A DNA stretch of 64,000 nt from Paraburkholderia gardini (GTDB lineage: Bacteria > Pseudomonadota > Gammaproteobacteria > Burkholderiales > Burkholderiaceae), in the NCBI RefSeq assembly GCF_907164575.1, contig NZ_CAJQYY010000018.1, positions 1 to 64,000 of the forward strand. The letters are read 5' to 3'. Under the pieces are notes generated by a model, which saw nothing but the letters and a program-made list of their open reading frames with translations, was not told the DNA's origin and ran no database searches. The translations under genes were made by a program, and so were the position numbers. Positions 9,015-18,454 of this stretch are shown in pieces (within the stretch, counting starts at the first letter, position 1; every line of letters begins with the position of its first letter).

Positions 9015-10267
9015 TTATTCGAGCAATGCGCCGCGTCGCTCCGGAATGAGGAATAACGTCGCGAGAATGTCGAGCAGATAGATCGACGCGAGCAGCGCAA
9101 GCGCGGCAGCGAACGAAAACCGCGCCGCCAGCGCGCCGACCACGACGGGCCCGAAGCCGCCCACCGCGCGCCCGATGTTGAAGAGAACGTTCTGCGCCGT
9201 GGCGCGCGCTTCGGTCGGATACAGCTCCGAAATCAGCGCGCCATAGCCACCGATCATGCCGTTCACGAACACACCCATCACCGCGCCGCCGATGAGCAAC
9301 GCAAACGGTGTGGACAGATGCGCATACACAAACACCATCACCACGGCGCCCGCCTGGTAGAACAGAAACGTCGGCTTGCGGCCGAAGCGGTCGGCGGCCA
9401 TGCCGAACAGCCAGATGCCCGCGCCCATGCCGATCACCGTCGCCGCTGTCCATAACCCGATTTCGTGAGTGAGTAGCCGAATGTCTTCGAGAGATAGCTG
9501 GGCAGCCAGATCATGAGCCCGTAGTAACCGAAGTTCTGCACGGAACAGAGAATCGTGACGCCGATGCTGATGCGCAGCGTGCGCGCATCAGCGACGAGCA
9601 GCTTGAGCGGCAACCTGCGACGCTCGCCGCGTGCCGCACGTTCAGCGCGAAGGGTGAAAAGCGCCGGCTCCTCGACGCGCCTGCGCACGGCAAACGACAC
9701 GACTGCCGGCAGAAGACCGATCGCGAACATGCCGCGCCAGCCGATCACCGGCAGCAGAAGCGGCGTGACCAGCGCCGCGGCCAGCACGCCCAGTTGCCAG
9801 CCGAGCCCGACGTACGACGAAACACGCGCCCGCTGCGAAGCCGGCCACGCTTCAGCCACCAGCGTCATGCCGATGCCGAACTCACCGCCCAGACCGATGC
9901 CAGCGATCGTCCGGTACGCGAGCAGATCGGCATAGCCCCGCGCGAGCGCGCACAGGCCGGTGAAAACGGCAAAGATCAGGATCGTCCACGTCAGCATGCG
10001 CACGCGGCCGAACCAGTCGCTGAGCACGCCGAACACGATACCGCCCAGGACCGCACCGATCAGCGTCCATGTAACGAGCGACCCGGCTTGCGCCGACGAC
10101 AGATGAAGATCGAGCGCGATCACCGGCAGCATGAAGCCGAGGATCAGCAGATCGAAGCCGTCCATCGCGTAGCCAAGCATTGACGCAACCAGCGCGCGGC
10201 CGGCATAGCCACGGCGCCCATGCCTGCCAGATGTGGGGGAAGCGGATGAAGAGGGAGCGGTGTTCAT
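9015..10267 (-). pseudogene. MFS metabolite:H+ symporter, frameshifted
   Basis: Two abutting minus-strand frames together encode one major facilitator of about 417 residues. The N-terminal part (start MNTAPSSS at 10267) carries DGFDLLILGFMLPVIAL, the loop motif GVLSDWFGRVRML and GLGGEFGIG, and runs through TM7 to LTKSGYGQRRR-stop at 9434. The C-terminal part resumes as LWTAATVIGMGAGIWLFG in the next frame and ends at 9015. One missing base near 9449-9453 (TCGGGTTATGG on the coding strand) restores the expected LTKSGLWTA. The family resembles aromatic-acid or sialate-type symporters. It may be a real pseudogene or an assembly error. The 290 bp on its left towards maeB hold no further gene. Confidence 0.85.
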
Positions 10268-10429
10268 GGAGCCATTGGAGATGCACTGGAAAGTCGCGTG
10301 AGTGTAAAGGCACGACTGGGCGCTCACAACCTGGCCAAAAAGTCAGCGATCAGAGCCGCTGGGCGCCGCGCAGCCGGCCGTTACGGCAAATCCGGCGTGC
10401 CAGGGCTCCTCGGAACGGCCCCGATCGGG

Positions 10430-10435
10430 TAAAAT
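10430..10435 (+). promoter_or_regulatory. Candidate -10 element of the pyrE promoter
   Basis: TAAAAT inside GATCGGGTAAAATAACGGG, 172 bp before pyrE; TTACGG at 10381 is too far upstream to be its -35 box. The rest of 10268-10606 is GC-rich and holds no gene I can support. Confidence 0.35.
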
Positions 10436-10606
10436 AACGGGCTACGCGCGTAGCAAACCGGCCGGTCAACTGCCCGGCCGCGCGTTTTACCTGCACTGGG
10501 CCATGGGCTGTCCCTGACGCCTCACCCACTGCGCAGTAAAACGCCGCACTCGCTACGCCACCGGGCTTCGCGCCCGCCTTCCCCGCTGACACCCAAGGAT
10601 CCGCCC

Positions 10607-11293
10607 ATGACAGGCTTCGATCGCCAGACGATCTCCGACACGACCGCCAAGATGCTGCTCGAAGTGCAGGCCGTACACTTCAACGCGGAAAAACCGTACA
10701 TTTTCACGTCCGGCTGGGCGAGCCCGGTCTATATCGACTGCCGCAAGCTGATCTCGTATCCGCGCGTGCGCCGCGGCCTGATGGAAATGGCTGAAGCCAC
10801 AATCCTGCGCGATGTCGGCTACGAGCAGATCGACGCGGTCGCCGGCGGCGAAACCGCCGGCATCCCGTTCGCGGCATGGCTGTCCGACCGCCTGATGGTG
10901 CCGATGCAATACGTGCGCAAGAAGCCGAAGGGTTTCGGCCGCAACGCGCAGATCGAAGGCCTGCTGACCGAAGGTCAACGCGTGCTGCTGGTCGAAGACC
11001 TGACCACCGACAGCCGCAGCAAGATCAACTTCATCAACGCGCTGCGCACGGCCGGCGCGCAGGTGAACCACTGCTTCGTGCTGTTCCACTACAACATCTT
11101 CAAGGAAAGCGTGTCGGTGCTGAAAGACATCGACGTCGATCTGCACGCACTCGCCACCTGGTGGGACGTGTTGCGCGTCGCCAAGCAGTCGGGCTACTTC
11201 GAAACGAAGACGCTCGACGAAGTCGAGAAATTCCTGCACGCACCGGCTGAATGGTCGGCAGCGCACGGCGGCGCGACGGCTTCGCCGCAGTAA
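10607..11293 (+). CDS. pyrE: Orotate phosphoribosyltransferase
   Basis: Transfers phosphoribose from PRPP to orotate to give OMP, the fifth step of pyrimidine synthesis, in the cytoplasm. The 228 residues are slightly longer than the E. coli enzyme. Visible motifs are the N-terminal [20 protein letters not shown], the loop [17 protein letters not shown] and the PRPP-binding stretch [15 protein letters not shown]. The last of these has Leu and Ser where many homologues have VTTDGGSK, a modest variation. The C-terminal 20 residues ([16 protein letters not shown]) look unstructured. It is monocistronic: an intrinsic terminator follows within 70 bp. Confidence 0.97.
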   Translation: MTGFDRQTISDTTAKMLLEVQAVHFNAEKPYIFTSGWASPVYIDCRKLISYPRVRRGLMEMAEATILRDVGYEQIDAVAGGETAGIPFAAWLSDRLMVPMQYVRKKPKGFGRNAQIEGLLTEGQRVLLVEDLTTDSRSKINFINALRTAGAQVNHCFVLFHYNIFKESVSVLKDIDVDLHALATWWDVLRVAKQSGYFETKTLDEVEKFLHAPAEWSAAHGGATASPQ

Positions 11294-11328
11294 GCTATGG
11301 TGCCTGGCCGGAGCGGCTTCCGGCCGAT

Positions 11329-11371
11329 ACAAAAAACCGCCTGATCTTTCTGGATCAGGCGGTTTTTTTAT
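11329..11371. terminator. Bidirectional terminator between pyrE and the response regulator gene
   Basis: Stem ACCGCCTGATC / GATCAGGCGGT (11335-11345 and 11354-11364), with an A-run before and a T-run after, so it can end transcription arriving from either side. Confidence 0.92.
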
Positions 11372-11407
11372 GCACAACAGATACTGCGTTCATTCACGCG
11401 TGGCGGT

Positions 11408-12088
11408 TCAACCGCTCTCGCCCGGTGTGTACGACGACAGGTTCAGCAAGCCGTTGCTCTGTGCGTACTGAAACAGTTCCGAATCGCGTTCGAGGCCGAG
11501 CTTGCGCATCGCCGTGTTCTTCTGTGTGCTGATGGTCTTGATGCTGCGGTTCAACTGCTCGGAGATTTCCTTGATCGTCATGCCGGACACGAACAGACGC
11601 ACCACCTCGAGTTCACGCCGCGACAGGATCACTTCGCTCGTCTTGCCGCCCGCATTCATGCGCAATGTATCAAGCGATGCACGCACCGAAGGGCTCATGT
11701 ATTCCATCTTGCGGCTCACGTGCTGCACCGCGAGCCCGATGTGGCTCAGATCGTCGGACTTGTTGACGACCGATTCGACGCCCAGGTCGCTCAGGCGCTT
11801 GAGCAGTGCGGCGTTCTCGAGCATCGTCAACACGACGATGCCGAGCGTCGGAAAGTTGCGCCGCAGATAGCTGATCAGCGGCAGGCCGTCGCCGTACTGG
11901 CCGCCCGGCATGGCGAGATCGGTCACCAGCACGTCGCAGGGAATGGTCTGGAGAATGTGGATGAGTTCGGTGGACTGCTTCGCTCGCGCGACGACCTCGA
12001 TGCCGGCGAACTTCAGCAACGCGTTCTCGGCACCGAACAGAATGACCGGATGGTCGTCGGCCACCACGACTCTGATGTTCTCCTGCAT
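11408..12088 (-). CDS. LuxR/FixJ-type response regulator, RcsB-like
   Basis: A 226-residue two-domain response regulator. The receiver domain (1-125) has the acidic pair Asp11-Asp12, phospho-acceptor Asp57 in VLVTDLAMPG, Thr88 and Lys110. The LuxR-type helix-turn-helix (about 155-215) carries LSRRELEVVRLFVSGMTIKE and LNRSIKTISTQKNTAMRKLG. The sequence GGQYGDGLPLI after Asp57 and the DNA-binding helix resemble the RcsB branch. No histidine kinase lies beside it, so it is an orphan regulator here. It shares a terminator with pyrE. Targets are unknown; the gene beyond its promoter side is a PEBP-family secreted protein. Confidence 0.93.
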   Translation of the reverse strand: MQENIRVVVADDHPVILFGAENALLKFAGIEVVARAKQSTELIHILQTIPCDVLVTDLAMPGGQYGDGLPLISYLRRNFPTLGIVVLTMLENAALLKRLSDLGVESVVNKSDDLSHIGLAVQHVSRKMEYMSPSVRASLDTLRMNAGGKTSEVILSRRELEVVRLFVSGMTIKEISEQLNRSIKTISTQKNTAMRKLGLERDSELFQYAQSNGLLNLSSYTPGESG

Positions 12089-12337
12089 GCACGCCCTCGA
12101 CGAAAGCTAAACGACGGTCTGCCTGTCATCTAACGTATTCTGGATTTATTAGTCTTGCTTGCGGTTTTGGCCACATCGCGATTCATCCGAATATAGCCGA
12201 TTTCCCTGCAGGCCGGCCTGTTCGGGGAAGGGAATCGCCTCAAACCTACACCTCGATGAACCGGAATCGACGCGTGAGCGCAAAATAGGGACAATAATCT
12301 TCGTGACGATAGCCACGTCATGGCCCTGACAGTAACC

Positions 12338-12592
12338 ATCTCGCATGGGATCGGAGTAGCGCGCATGGGGCCGGCGTAAGCGCTGAAGCGCCAACTCCGG
12401 TCGACAGCTAAAGCGCTAACTCTGGTCGACCGCAACAACTTGCATGGGACCTGAGTAAGCGCTAAAGCGCTAACTCAGGTCGACCGCAACAACTTGCATG
12501 GGACCTGAGTAAGCGCTAAAGCGCTAACTCAGGTCGACCGCAACAACTTGCATGGGACCTGAGTAAGCGCTAAAGCGCTAACTCAGGTCGAC
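12338..12592 (+). repeat. 54-bp tandem repeat array of hairpin units in the leader of the PEBP gene
   Basis: Two exact 54-bp units at 12442-12495 and 12496-12549 and a 43-base third copy at 12550-12592; degenerate versions precede them (GCATGGG also at 12344 and 12363, and a half unit near 12411-12441). Each unit holds an imperfect palindrome CCTGAGTAAGCGCT / AGCGCTAACTCAGG followed by GTCGAC. The last copy ends directly at AGGAGA, the ribosome-binding site of the next gene. The remaining 12089-12337 shows no gene. If transcribed, the leader would carry at least three hairpins in a row. Confidence 0.9.
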
Positions 12593-12606
12593 AGGAGAAC
12601 CGGAAC

Positions 12607-13209
12607 ATGCGTTCGCGTTGCCTCGTGGTTTCGCCTGCTTCGCTCCGCTTTCATCTGCCTTCCCTCGTGCTGGCGATATCCAGTCTGGCACTCGCCGCCG
12701 CCCAGGGTCCGCACGCGCTGGCGCAGGGCACGTTCGGGCTCTCGAGCACGAGTTTTCATGCTGGCGGTCCTGTAGGCATCGCCCAGGTCTTCGACCAGGA
12801 AGACTGCAAGGGCGGCAACCGTTCGCCACAGTTGTCGTGGCACGACGCGCCGGCCGGTACGCGCGGCTTCGCGGTCAGCATCGTCGACCCGGATGCGCCC
12901 GGCCGCGGCTGGTGGCACTGGGCGGTGGCCGGTATTCCGCCGGGCGTCGACCAGCTGCCGGAAAATGCCAGCGCCTCCGGTTATATCCAGAAGCTCGGGG
13001 CCGTCGAGGCGCGCAACGACTTCGACACCGACGGCTACGGCGGCCCATGTCCGCCCGCCGGCAAGCCGCATCACTACGTGGTCACCGTGTACGCGCTCAA
13101 CACGTCGAACCTGCGGGTGGCGCAGGGCCGGCCCGCACTGATGTTCGAGCACGAGATCGACACCGCGACGCTCGGCTTCGCGCGGATGATCGTAACCTAC
13201 GGCCGTTAA
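12607..13209 (+). CDS. Secreted PEBP-family (YbhB/YbcL, Raf-kinase-inhibitor-like) protein
   Basis: A 200-residue phosphatidylethanolamine-binding-protein fold. It starts with a signal peptide (residues 1-40, hydrophobic core LVLAISSLALAAA, probable cleavage after HALAQ), so it is likely periplasmic. The ligand-pocket motifs are present: GGNRSPQLSWHDAPAGTRG, VDPDAPGRGWWHW and GYGGPCPPAGKPHHYVVTVYAL. The bacterial family's biochemical role is unclear; YbhB and YbcL lack an agreed substrate. AGGAGA 9 bases before the ATG sets the start. The gene is preceded by the 54-bp repeat array, which probably lies in its 5' untranslated region, and followed 108 bp later by a flavodoxin gene. Confidence 0.92.
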   Translation: MRSRCLVVSPASLRFHLPSLVLAISSLALAAAQGPHALAQGTFGLSSTSFHAGGPVGIAQVFDQEDCKGGNRSPQLSWHDAPAGTRGFAVSIVDPDAPGRGWWHWAVAGIPPGVDQLPENASASGYIQKLGAVEARNDFDTDGYGGPCPPAGKPHHYVVTVYALNTSNLRVAQGRPALMFEHEIDTATLGFARMIVTYGR

Positions 13210-13317
13210 TGCCCGGCCGGCGGCGTCCCCTGGCAGCACGCCGCCTCCAGACATGATGCCGGCGTGCGCGCACCGTCGATCGTCCACGCTTTGCTCAACC
13301 TGCTCAGGAGATTGCTC

Positions 13318-13893
13318 ATGTCGAAGATCGTCATCGTGTATCACAGCGGTTATGGCCATACGAAGAAGGTTGCCGAAGCCGTCCTCGCCGGCACGCTCGA
13401 CGCCGGTGCCGAGGCGAAACTGGTTGCGGTGGGCGAGCTCGACGAAGCGGCGTGGGCCGAACTCGATGCCGCCGACGGCATCATCTTCGGCGCGCCGACC
13501 TACATGGGCGGCGCATCCGCCGACTTCAAGAAATTCGCCGACGCCAGCTCGAAGCCATGGCTCACGCAAAGCTGGAAGGACAAGATTGCAGCCGGCTTCA
13601 CGAATTCCGCGACGATGAACGGCGACAAGTTCTCGACGATCCAGTACTTCATCTCGCTCGCGATGCAGCACGGCATGATCTGGGCGGGCATGGGCATCAT
13701 GCCGTCGAACACGAAGGCGGCGACGCGCAACGATCTGAACTACGTCGGCGGTTACGCAGGGCTGCTGACGCAGTCGCCAGCGGATGCGTCCGCCGAGGAA
13801 GCGCCGCCGCAAGGCGATCTCGATACCGCGAAAGCGTTCGGTGCGCGGGTCGCGGCCGTCACGGCGCGCTGGAGCGGCAACCGGCAAGGCTAG
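13318..13893 (+). CDS. WrbA-like flavodoxin / NAD(P)H:quinone oxidoreductase family protein
   Basis: A 191-residue flavodoxin-fold protein. The FMN phosphate loop is visible as YHSGYGHTKKVAEAV (residues 8-22) and the WrbA-type signature as GAPTYMGGASADFKKFAD near residue 60. Family members bind FMN and reduce quinones by two electrons, protecting against redox cycling. Start at 13318 rather than an upstream ATG because CAGGAG precedes it and the strand SKIVIVYHSG begins at once. The C-terminus carries an acidic insert (SPADASAEEAPPQGDL). It is not obviously co-transcribed with argC, which follows after 281 bp. Confidence 0.9.
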   Translation: MSKIVIVYHSGYGHTKKVAEAVLAGTLDAGAEAKLVAVGELDEAAWAELDAADGIIFGAPTYMGGASADFKKFADASSKPWLTQSWKDKIAAGFTNSATMNGDKFSTIQYFISLAMQHGMIWAGMGIMPSNTKAATRNDLNYVGGYAGLLTQSPADASAEEAPPQGDLDTAKAFGARVAAVTARWSGNRQG

Positions 13894-14174
13894 GCGCCAG
13901 GCGCGCGGCGGCAACACGGCGAGGCAAGGACGCGCGGCGAAGGCCTTGTGTCGTAACGCTACCCATTTGCCGCATTCTGTCGCCAATCTCCCGGCGATCC
14001 GCCCGCAACGCACTGCATCTACCGTTTAACATCGTCATTTCGATGTCATTTTCGTGGCGCACCGTCTTTTTTCGCCGACGCTTTCGTACGCGCGCCGCCA
14101 TACGGTCTTAAAATGGCGTTCCGGCGCCGCACGGCGTCCACGCATTCCAGCACCCGCAAGCCAGTGAGATCGAG

Positions 14175-15122
14175 ATGAGCACGAAAGTTTTTGTCGACGG
14201 ACAGGAAGGCACGACCGGCCTGAAGATTTTTGAATACCTGTCGCAGCGCGCCGACGTGGAAATCCTGCGTATCGAGGAAGCAAAGCGCAAAGACCTCGAC
14301 GAGCGCCGCCGTCTCATCAACGCATCGGACGTGACATTCCTGTGCCTGCCGGATGTGGCGTCGCGCGAATCCGCCTCGCTGGTTGAAAACGATCGCACTG
14401 TGCTGATCGACGCGAGCACCGCGTTTCGCACCAGTGCCGACTGGGCGTACGGCCTGCCGGAACTGGCCCGCTCGCAGCGCGAGCGCCTGCGCTCGGCGAA
14501 GCGGATCGCCGTGCCCGGCTGCCACGCGTCGGCGTTCGTGCTGGCCATGCGCCCGCTCGTCGAAGCCGGCCTTGTCACGCCGGATTTCGCGGCGCACAGC
14601 TATTCGATCACCGGCTATAGCGGCGGCGGCAAGAAAATGATCGCGGATTACGAAGCCGGCGGCGACGCGAAACTGGCGAGCCCACGCCCGTACGCGCTGG
14701 GCCTCACGCACAAGCACCTGCCGGAAATGGCGGCGCACACGGGGCTGAAGTCGGTGCCGGTGTTTACGCCGATCGTCGGCAACTTCTATAAGGGTCTGGC
14801 AGTGACGACGTACTTCTCGCCATCGCAGCTCGCGCGCAAGGCCGCGCCGCAAGACGTGCAGGCGCTCTTCGCCGAATACTATGCAGGCGAAGCGTTCGTG
14901 CGCGTCGCGCCGTTCAATGCGGACGAGAATCTGGACGGCGGCTTTCTCGACGTACAGGCGAACAACGACACCAACCGGGTCGACCTGTTCGTGTTCGGCA
15001 ACGAAGAACGTTTCGTGACGGTGGCACGGCTCGATAACCTCGGCAAAGGCGCATCGGGCGCCGCGATCCAGTGCATGAATCTCGCGATCGGCGCCGGCGA
15101 AGAAACCGGCCTTAAACGCTGA
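14175..15122 (+). CDS. argC: N-acetyl-gamma-glutamyl-phosphate reductase, type 2
   Basis: Reduces N-acetyl-glutamyl phosphate to the semialdehyde with NADPH in arginine synthesis. The 315 residues and the start [18 protein letters not shown] mark the shorter type 2 branch of ArgC. The catalytic cysteine is Cys116 in [11 protein letters not shown], with [13 protein letters not shown] downstream. No other arg gene is adjacent, as is common in this genus. In 13894-14174 there is a possible -10 element (TAAAAT, 14109-14114) 60 bp upstream and nothing else I can support. Confidence 0.96.
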   Translation: MSTKVFVDGQEGTTGLKIFEYLSQRADVEILRIEEAKRKDLDERRRLINASDVTFLCLPDVASRESASLVENDRTVLIDASTAFRTSADWAYGLPELARSQRERLRSAKRIAVPGCHASAFVLAMRPLVEAGLVTPDFAAHSYSITGYSGGGKKMIADYEAGGDAKLASPRPYALGLTHKHLPEMAAHTGLKSVPVFTPIVGNFYKGLAVTTYFSPSQLARKAAPQDVQALFAEYYAGEAFVRVAPFNADENLDGGFLDVQANNDTNRVDLFVFGNEERFVTVARLDNLGKGASGAAIQCMNLAIGAGEETGLKR

Positions 15123-15165
15123 TTTCTCAAATCGTGGGCAGAATTGCCTGATTCATACAGGCAGA

Positions 15166-15199
15166 TTAAAGCCGGCTTTCGATAAAGCCGGCTTTTTAT
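15166..15199 (+). terminator. Rho-independent terminator of argC
   Basis: Two copies of the self-complementary AAAGCCGGCTTT (15168-15179 and 15184-15195) separated by CGAT, followed by a T-rich tail, 45 bp after the stop. Confidence 0.88.
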
Positions 15200-15612
15200 T
15201 TAGCACATGCGATCCCTGATTTTAAAAAAATTCATTAATCAGTAATCGCCCGAATTACCGCAGAATTCATTTTTATGGTTGCCAGATCTGATCGGTAATT
15301 AATTCTGCATAACGATTATGTGGCACACCTTACCGTATAGGGAATTTCCCGATTTTTCTTCGAACGCCCGTTCGATGAAGATGGGCGCATTTTGCTCAAA
15401 TGCTTGTCCCGCAAGGACGAGCGCGAAAACAACGACGACGCTCTGGCAGTAAAAAAATCTGTTTTGTTTAAAAGTCTCGCGAACCGCACTACGGTCGTCG
15501 CCGGGCCATCTGCGTGCTGTTTGAATCGCCTTTTTTAGACGGTTCTTTCAATTGACAGCGTATAAATGCGCGGCGAAATTACAACGCAAATTAAACAGAA
15601 GGGAGACGCAGC
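15200..15612 (+). promoter_or_regulatory. AT-rich region with a promoter for the first DUF2957 gene
   Basis: More AT-rich than its surroundings, with no ORF of note. A perfect TTGACA (15552-15557) is followed after 17 bp by GAAATT as a weak -10; the ribosome-binding site is AAGGGAGA just before the ATG at 15613. The AT richness resembles upstream regions bound by H-NS-like silencers (inference only). Confidence 0.4.
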
Positions 15613-16971
15613 ATGTCACATGCCATTATTAGAGGCATGGCTCTGGCCATGGCCACTGCTCCATTGCTCGTCGCATGTGGCGGCGGAAAAGCCGACGATC
15701 CCGGTCCAATCAATTCACCGCAATGTTCTGGCACAAGCTGCGGCGTGCAAGGTCCGCCGAACCAGGGTGCGGGTGCGGCACCGCTGTGTCCGGCGGATGC
15801 GGATATCGTCAAAAGCACGTATCTGGGTGGCGCGGGTAGCGGCGAGGTCGTGCGTCTGAACATCGATGCGACGGCGATGACTTACACGCTGAGCTGACTG
15901 GAGTCGCCGATTCCGCTGGTCACCGGCGGCGATCCCTCGGTGACGCGTGCCGGCGTGACCATCACCGGCCACGTCATCCATCCGCCCACCGGCACGCTGC
16001 CGACCGCCGGGCAGACGCGCTGTGCGTTCATCCTCGCGCCGGGCAGCGGCACCGCGCCCAACGGCACGACCTACACCACGCCCGATTTCACGCAGGACGC
16101 GACGCCGAATCCGCCGATGGTGTTCGTCGGGCAAGGCGTGGCGGGCGGCGGCATTCCCGGCGCCACCGTGGAGTACGACGGCTACCTCGGACTTATCGGG
16201 CCTGTGCCCAATCGTCACTTCGATTTCTACCCGTTCCTCGGCTTCGCCAGCACGACGACCAGTCTGTCCGCACTTCCGGGCACCTACAACAGCCTGCTTT
16301 ATCACCTGTCGCCGACCGCGAAATACCTGACGGTCGCGACGAACTCCGTCGAGACGTTCGATGCGAACGGTGCGTGCACGTCGAGCTCCGGCTGCCTGAC
16401 GACCGGCGACGCCCTGACCGTCAACAGCAACGGCTATCTGGACAGCACGCATCCGCCCGTCATCGTCAACGGCTCGGGAAGCCAGACACCGCTTCGAATC
16501 GGCAACGACGCCGTCGCTCACATGATCATCGGTCAGCTGAACGGCGCGACCGTGCCGCTCGTCGTGCGCACCGGCCACGTGAGCCCGCCGCTGTCGGTCG
16601 ACGACGAATCCGGCATCGCGCTGCTCGCGAAATCGACAACGGTCTCATCGGGCGACATCGACGGCGGTTACGTCGGCGCGGACTCGAACTTCCGGTACAC
16701 CGCGACGCTGCTGAAAGGACCGATCGGCACCTTCATCAATCCGACCACCGCCGCCGCCGAAAGCGGGTTCGGTCTCAGCTACGGATTGCCCTCGCCGGGT
16801 CTGGTCGGCGTCGGTGACACGCAGCACAACACGGGCTTCGCGATCGCTTCCGGCGGCCTGTTCGCGATCTTCATCAACGGCACGGAAAACGGTGGCGTCG
16901 TCGCGAGTTCGTCCAACGCCGACACCACGGGCGCGCCCTACTTCGGCATCGGCGCGCAGATCAGCAAGTAA
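15613..16971 (+). pseudogene. DUF2957-family lipoprotein gene interrupted by an in-frame TGA
   Basis: The frame opens with MSHAIIRGMALAMATAPLLVACGGG, a lipoprotein signal with lipobox LVAC, and a good AAGGGAGA site. It stops at a TGA at 15895-15897 (...MTYTLS-stop) but continues in the same frame as LESPIPLVTGG and on to 16971, for 452 codons in all. The downstream paralogue reads MTWQISYLESPIPL at the same place, so TGA replaces one codon, Tyr in the paralogue. Nothing else is damaged: the rest keeps PMVFVGQGVAGGGIPGA and VDDESGIALL as in the paralogue. Either a recent nonsense mutation or a read-through (the context is TGA-C). Burkholderiaceae carry such lipoproteins in pairs beside OmpW; function unknown. 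Confidence 0.85.
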
Positions 16972-17090
16972 TGCGGCGAACCGCAGCATCACCGCGGGCA
17001 GCAGGACCGCGCATCACCGTATCGAACGAGACAGGAGATGGCTGGACCGGGAGCCGGCCATCCACGACTGGAACATCAAGGAGGCGCTGC

Positions 17091-18341
17091 ATGAACTGGA
17101 AATTCCTCACGACGCTGGCACTCGTCGCGCCGATGCTCGGCGCATGCGGCGGCGGCGGCGGTGACGACCCGCCGGCCCCGGCCCCGGTGAGACTCTGCCC
17201 GGCATCGCTCGACTACAACACGGTTTTCACCGGCGGCGGCGGCGACGGCGAACTCGTCAAGCTGCAACTCGACACCACGAAAATGACGTGGCAAATCAGC
17301 TATCTCGAATCGCCGATCCCGCTGACGAAGGGCACGGTTTCGCCAACCCGCAAAGGCCAGTCGGCGAACGGCACGCTCACGATGGAAACGCTGCTGCCGA
17401 CGCAGAAGCTCAACCAGTGCGCGTTCCGCCTGAACGGCGCGAGCCTCGATCCGAACCGGCCGGCGCGGATCTTCGTGGGTGAAGGTGTGGCCGGCGGCAC
17501 GATTCCGGGCGCGGAAATCCAGTTCGACGGCATTCTCGGCCAGGGCGCGGTGCCCGACACGACGTTCCCGTACTACCCGTTCATCGGTTTTTCGACGATT
17601 GAAACGGACATTGCCAACGTGGCCGGCACGTACAACCAGCTCGGCTACCACCAGATTCCGTCGCAAAGTTTCGCGCCGGTCACCGTCGACTCGAAGATCA
17701 CGATCAACGCCGACGGCAGCTGGACCGAATGCGACAACGTGGGCATCAACGCCGGCAAATGCCAGCAGCCGGGCACGAACCTCGTGCAGTCGGCGGACGG
17801 CAGCGGCGCGTTCGAAACGGACAACTTCCCCGGTCAGGCTAAACCGACGCTCGCGCCCACGCCGGTCGCGAAGGGCTACATGATCGTCGGCAAGCTGCGC
17901 GGCCAGAACGTGCCGATTCTCGTGCGCACGGGGGCGGCGAGCGCACAGCCGGGTCTCGATCCACAGACCGGGCTCACCGGCCCCGTCGCCGACGACGAAT
18001 CCGGCATCTCGATTCTCTCGCCGCAATCGGCGATCACGCAGGGCTCGCAGGACGGCGAATACATCGGCGTCGACAGTCAGTTCGACTATCGCACGACCGC
18101 GCTGGCCGGCGCGCAGGCAACGCTGCTTGACCCGTTCCAGCCTTCGCAGGCGTCGCTCGCCACCGCACTCGACCTCGACTTCACGCAAGGCACACCGGGT
18201 GTCGTGACGTCGATTCACACGGGCGCGGCGGCAGGAAGCGCGTCGACCGGCAAGTTCGTCTTCACGGGCGGCGTGTTTGGTTTCCTCGACCTGACGACGC
18301 CTCAATCGCCGTACTTCACGATCGGCGCTTTCGTCCAGTAA
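17091..18341 (+). CDS. DUF2957-family lipoprotein
   Basis: A 416-residue predicted outer-membrane or periplasmic lipoprotein. The start MNWKFLTTLALVAPMLGACGGGGGDD has a clear lipobox (LGAC, Cys20); AAGGAGG before the ATG at 17091 sets the start. The mature part is rich in Gly, Thr and Asp with repeated beta-strand-like segments, such as RIFVGEGVAGGTIPGAEIQFDG and PVADDESGISIL. It is a paralogue of the interrupted gene just upstream, sharing the Cys, the Tyr-Pro-Phe core (YYPFIGFSTIETD) and the C-terminal FGFLDLTTPQSPYFTIG. The gene for an OmpW-type porin follows after 113 bp, so a shared envelope role is likely. No biochemical function is known to me. Confidence 0.88.
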   Translation: MNWKFLTTLALVAPMLGACGGGGGDDPPAPAPVRLCPASLDYNTVFTGGGGDGELVKLQLDTTKMTWQISYLESPIPLTKGTVSPTRKGQSANGTLTMETLLPTQKLNQCAFRLNGASLDPNRPARIFVGEGVAGGTIPGAEIQFDGILGQGAVPDTTFPYYPFIGFSTIETDIANVAGTYNQLGYHQIPSQSFAPVTVDSKITINADGSWTECDNVGINAGKCQQPGTNLVQSADGSGAFETDNFPGQAKPTLAPTPVAKGYMIVGKLRGQNVPILVRTGAASAQPGLDPQTGLTGPVADDESGISILSPQSAITQGSQDGEYIGVDSQFDYRTTALAGAQATLLDPFQPSQASLATALDLDFTQGTPGVVTSIHTGAAAGSASTGKFVFTGGVFGFLDLTTPQSPYFTIGAFVQ

Positions 18342-18454
18342 CGACGAAAGCGTCCCAGGCAAAACGAAACGAGGCGACCGCTTGCCGGTTGCGGTCCACG
18401 CCAGTGGCGCCGCAGCCGGCGTCCGGCAGGAACGCCCGCATCAGGAGGAACAGA

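Noticed and set aside
6904..9081. A 725-residue plus-strand frame across maeB
   Set aside because: Antisense to maeB with the same composition bias; no family resemblance.
9434..9460. Programmed frameshifting in the MFS gene
   Set aside because: No classical slippery heptamer or following pseudoknot is evident, and MFS transporters are not known to use it.
12442..12592. The 54-bp repeats as a CRISPR array
   Set aside because: The units are contiguous, with no unique spacers, and no cas genes are nearby.
13318..13893. ArsH or a nitroreductase instead of a WrbA-like flavodoxin
   Set aside because: The GAPTYMGGASADFKKF segment and the FMN loop YHSGYGHT fit WrbA and related flavodoxins better.
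15895..15897. The TGA as a selenocysteine codon
   Set aside because: The paralogue has Tyr here, no selenoprotein-type motif surrounds it, and no SECIS-like hairpin is obvious directly after it.
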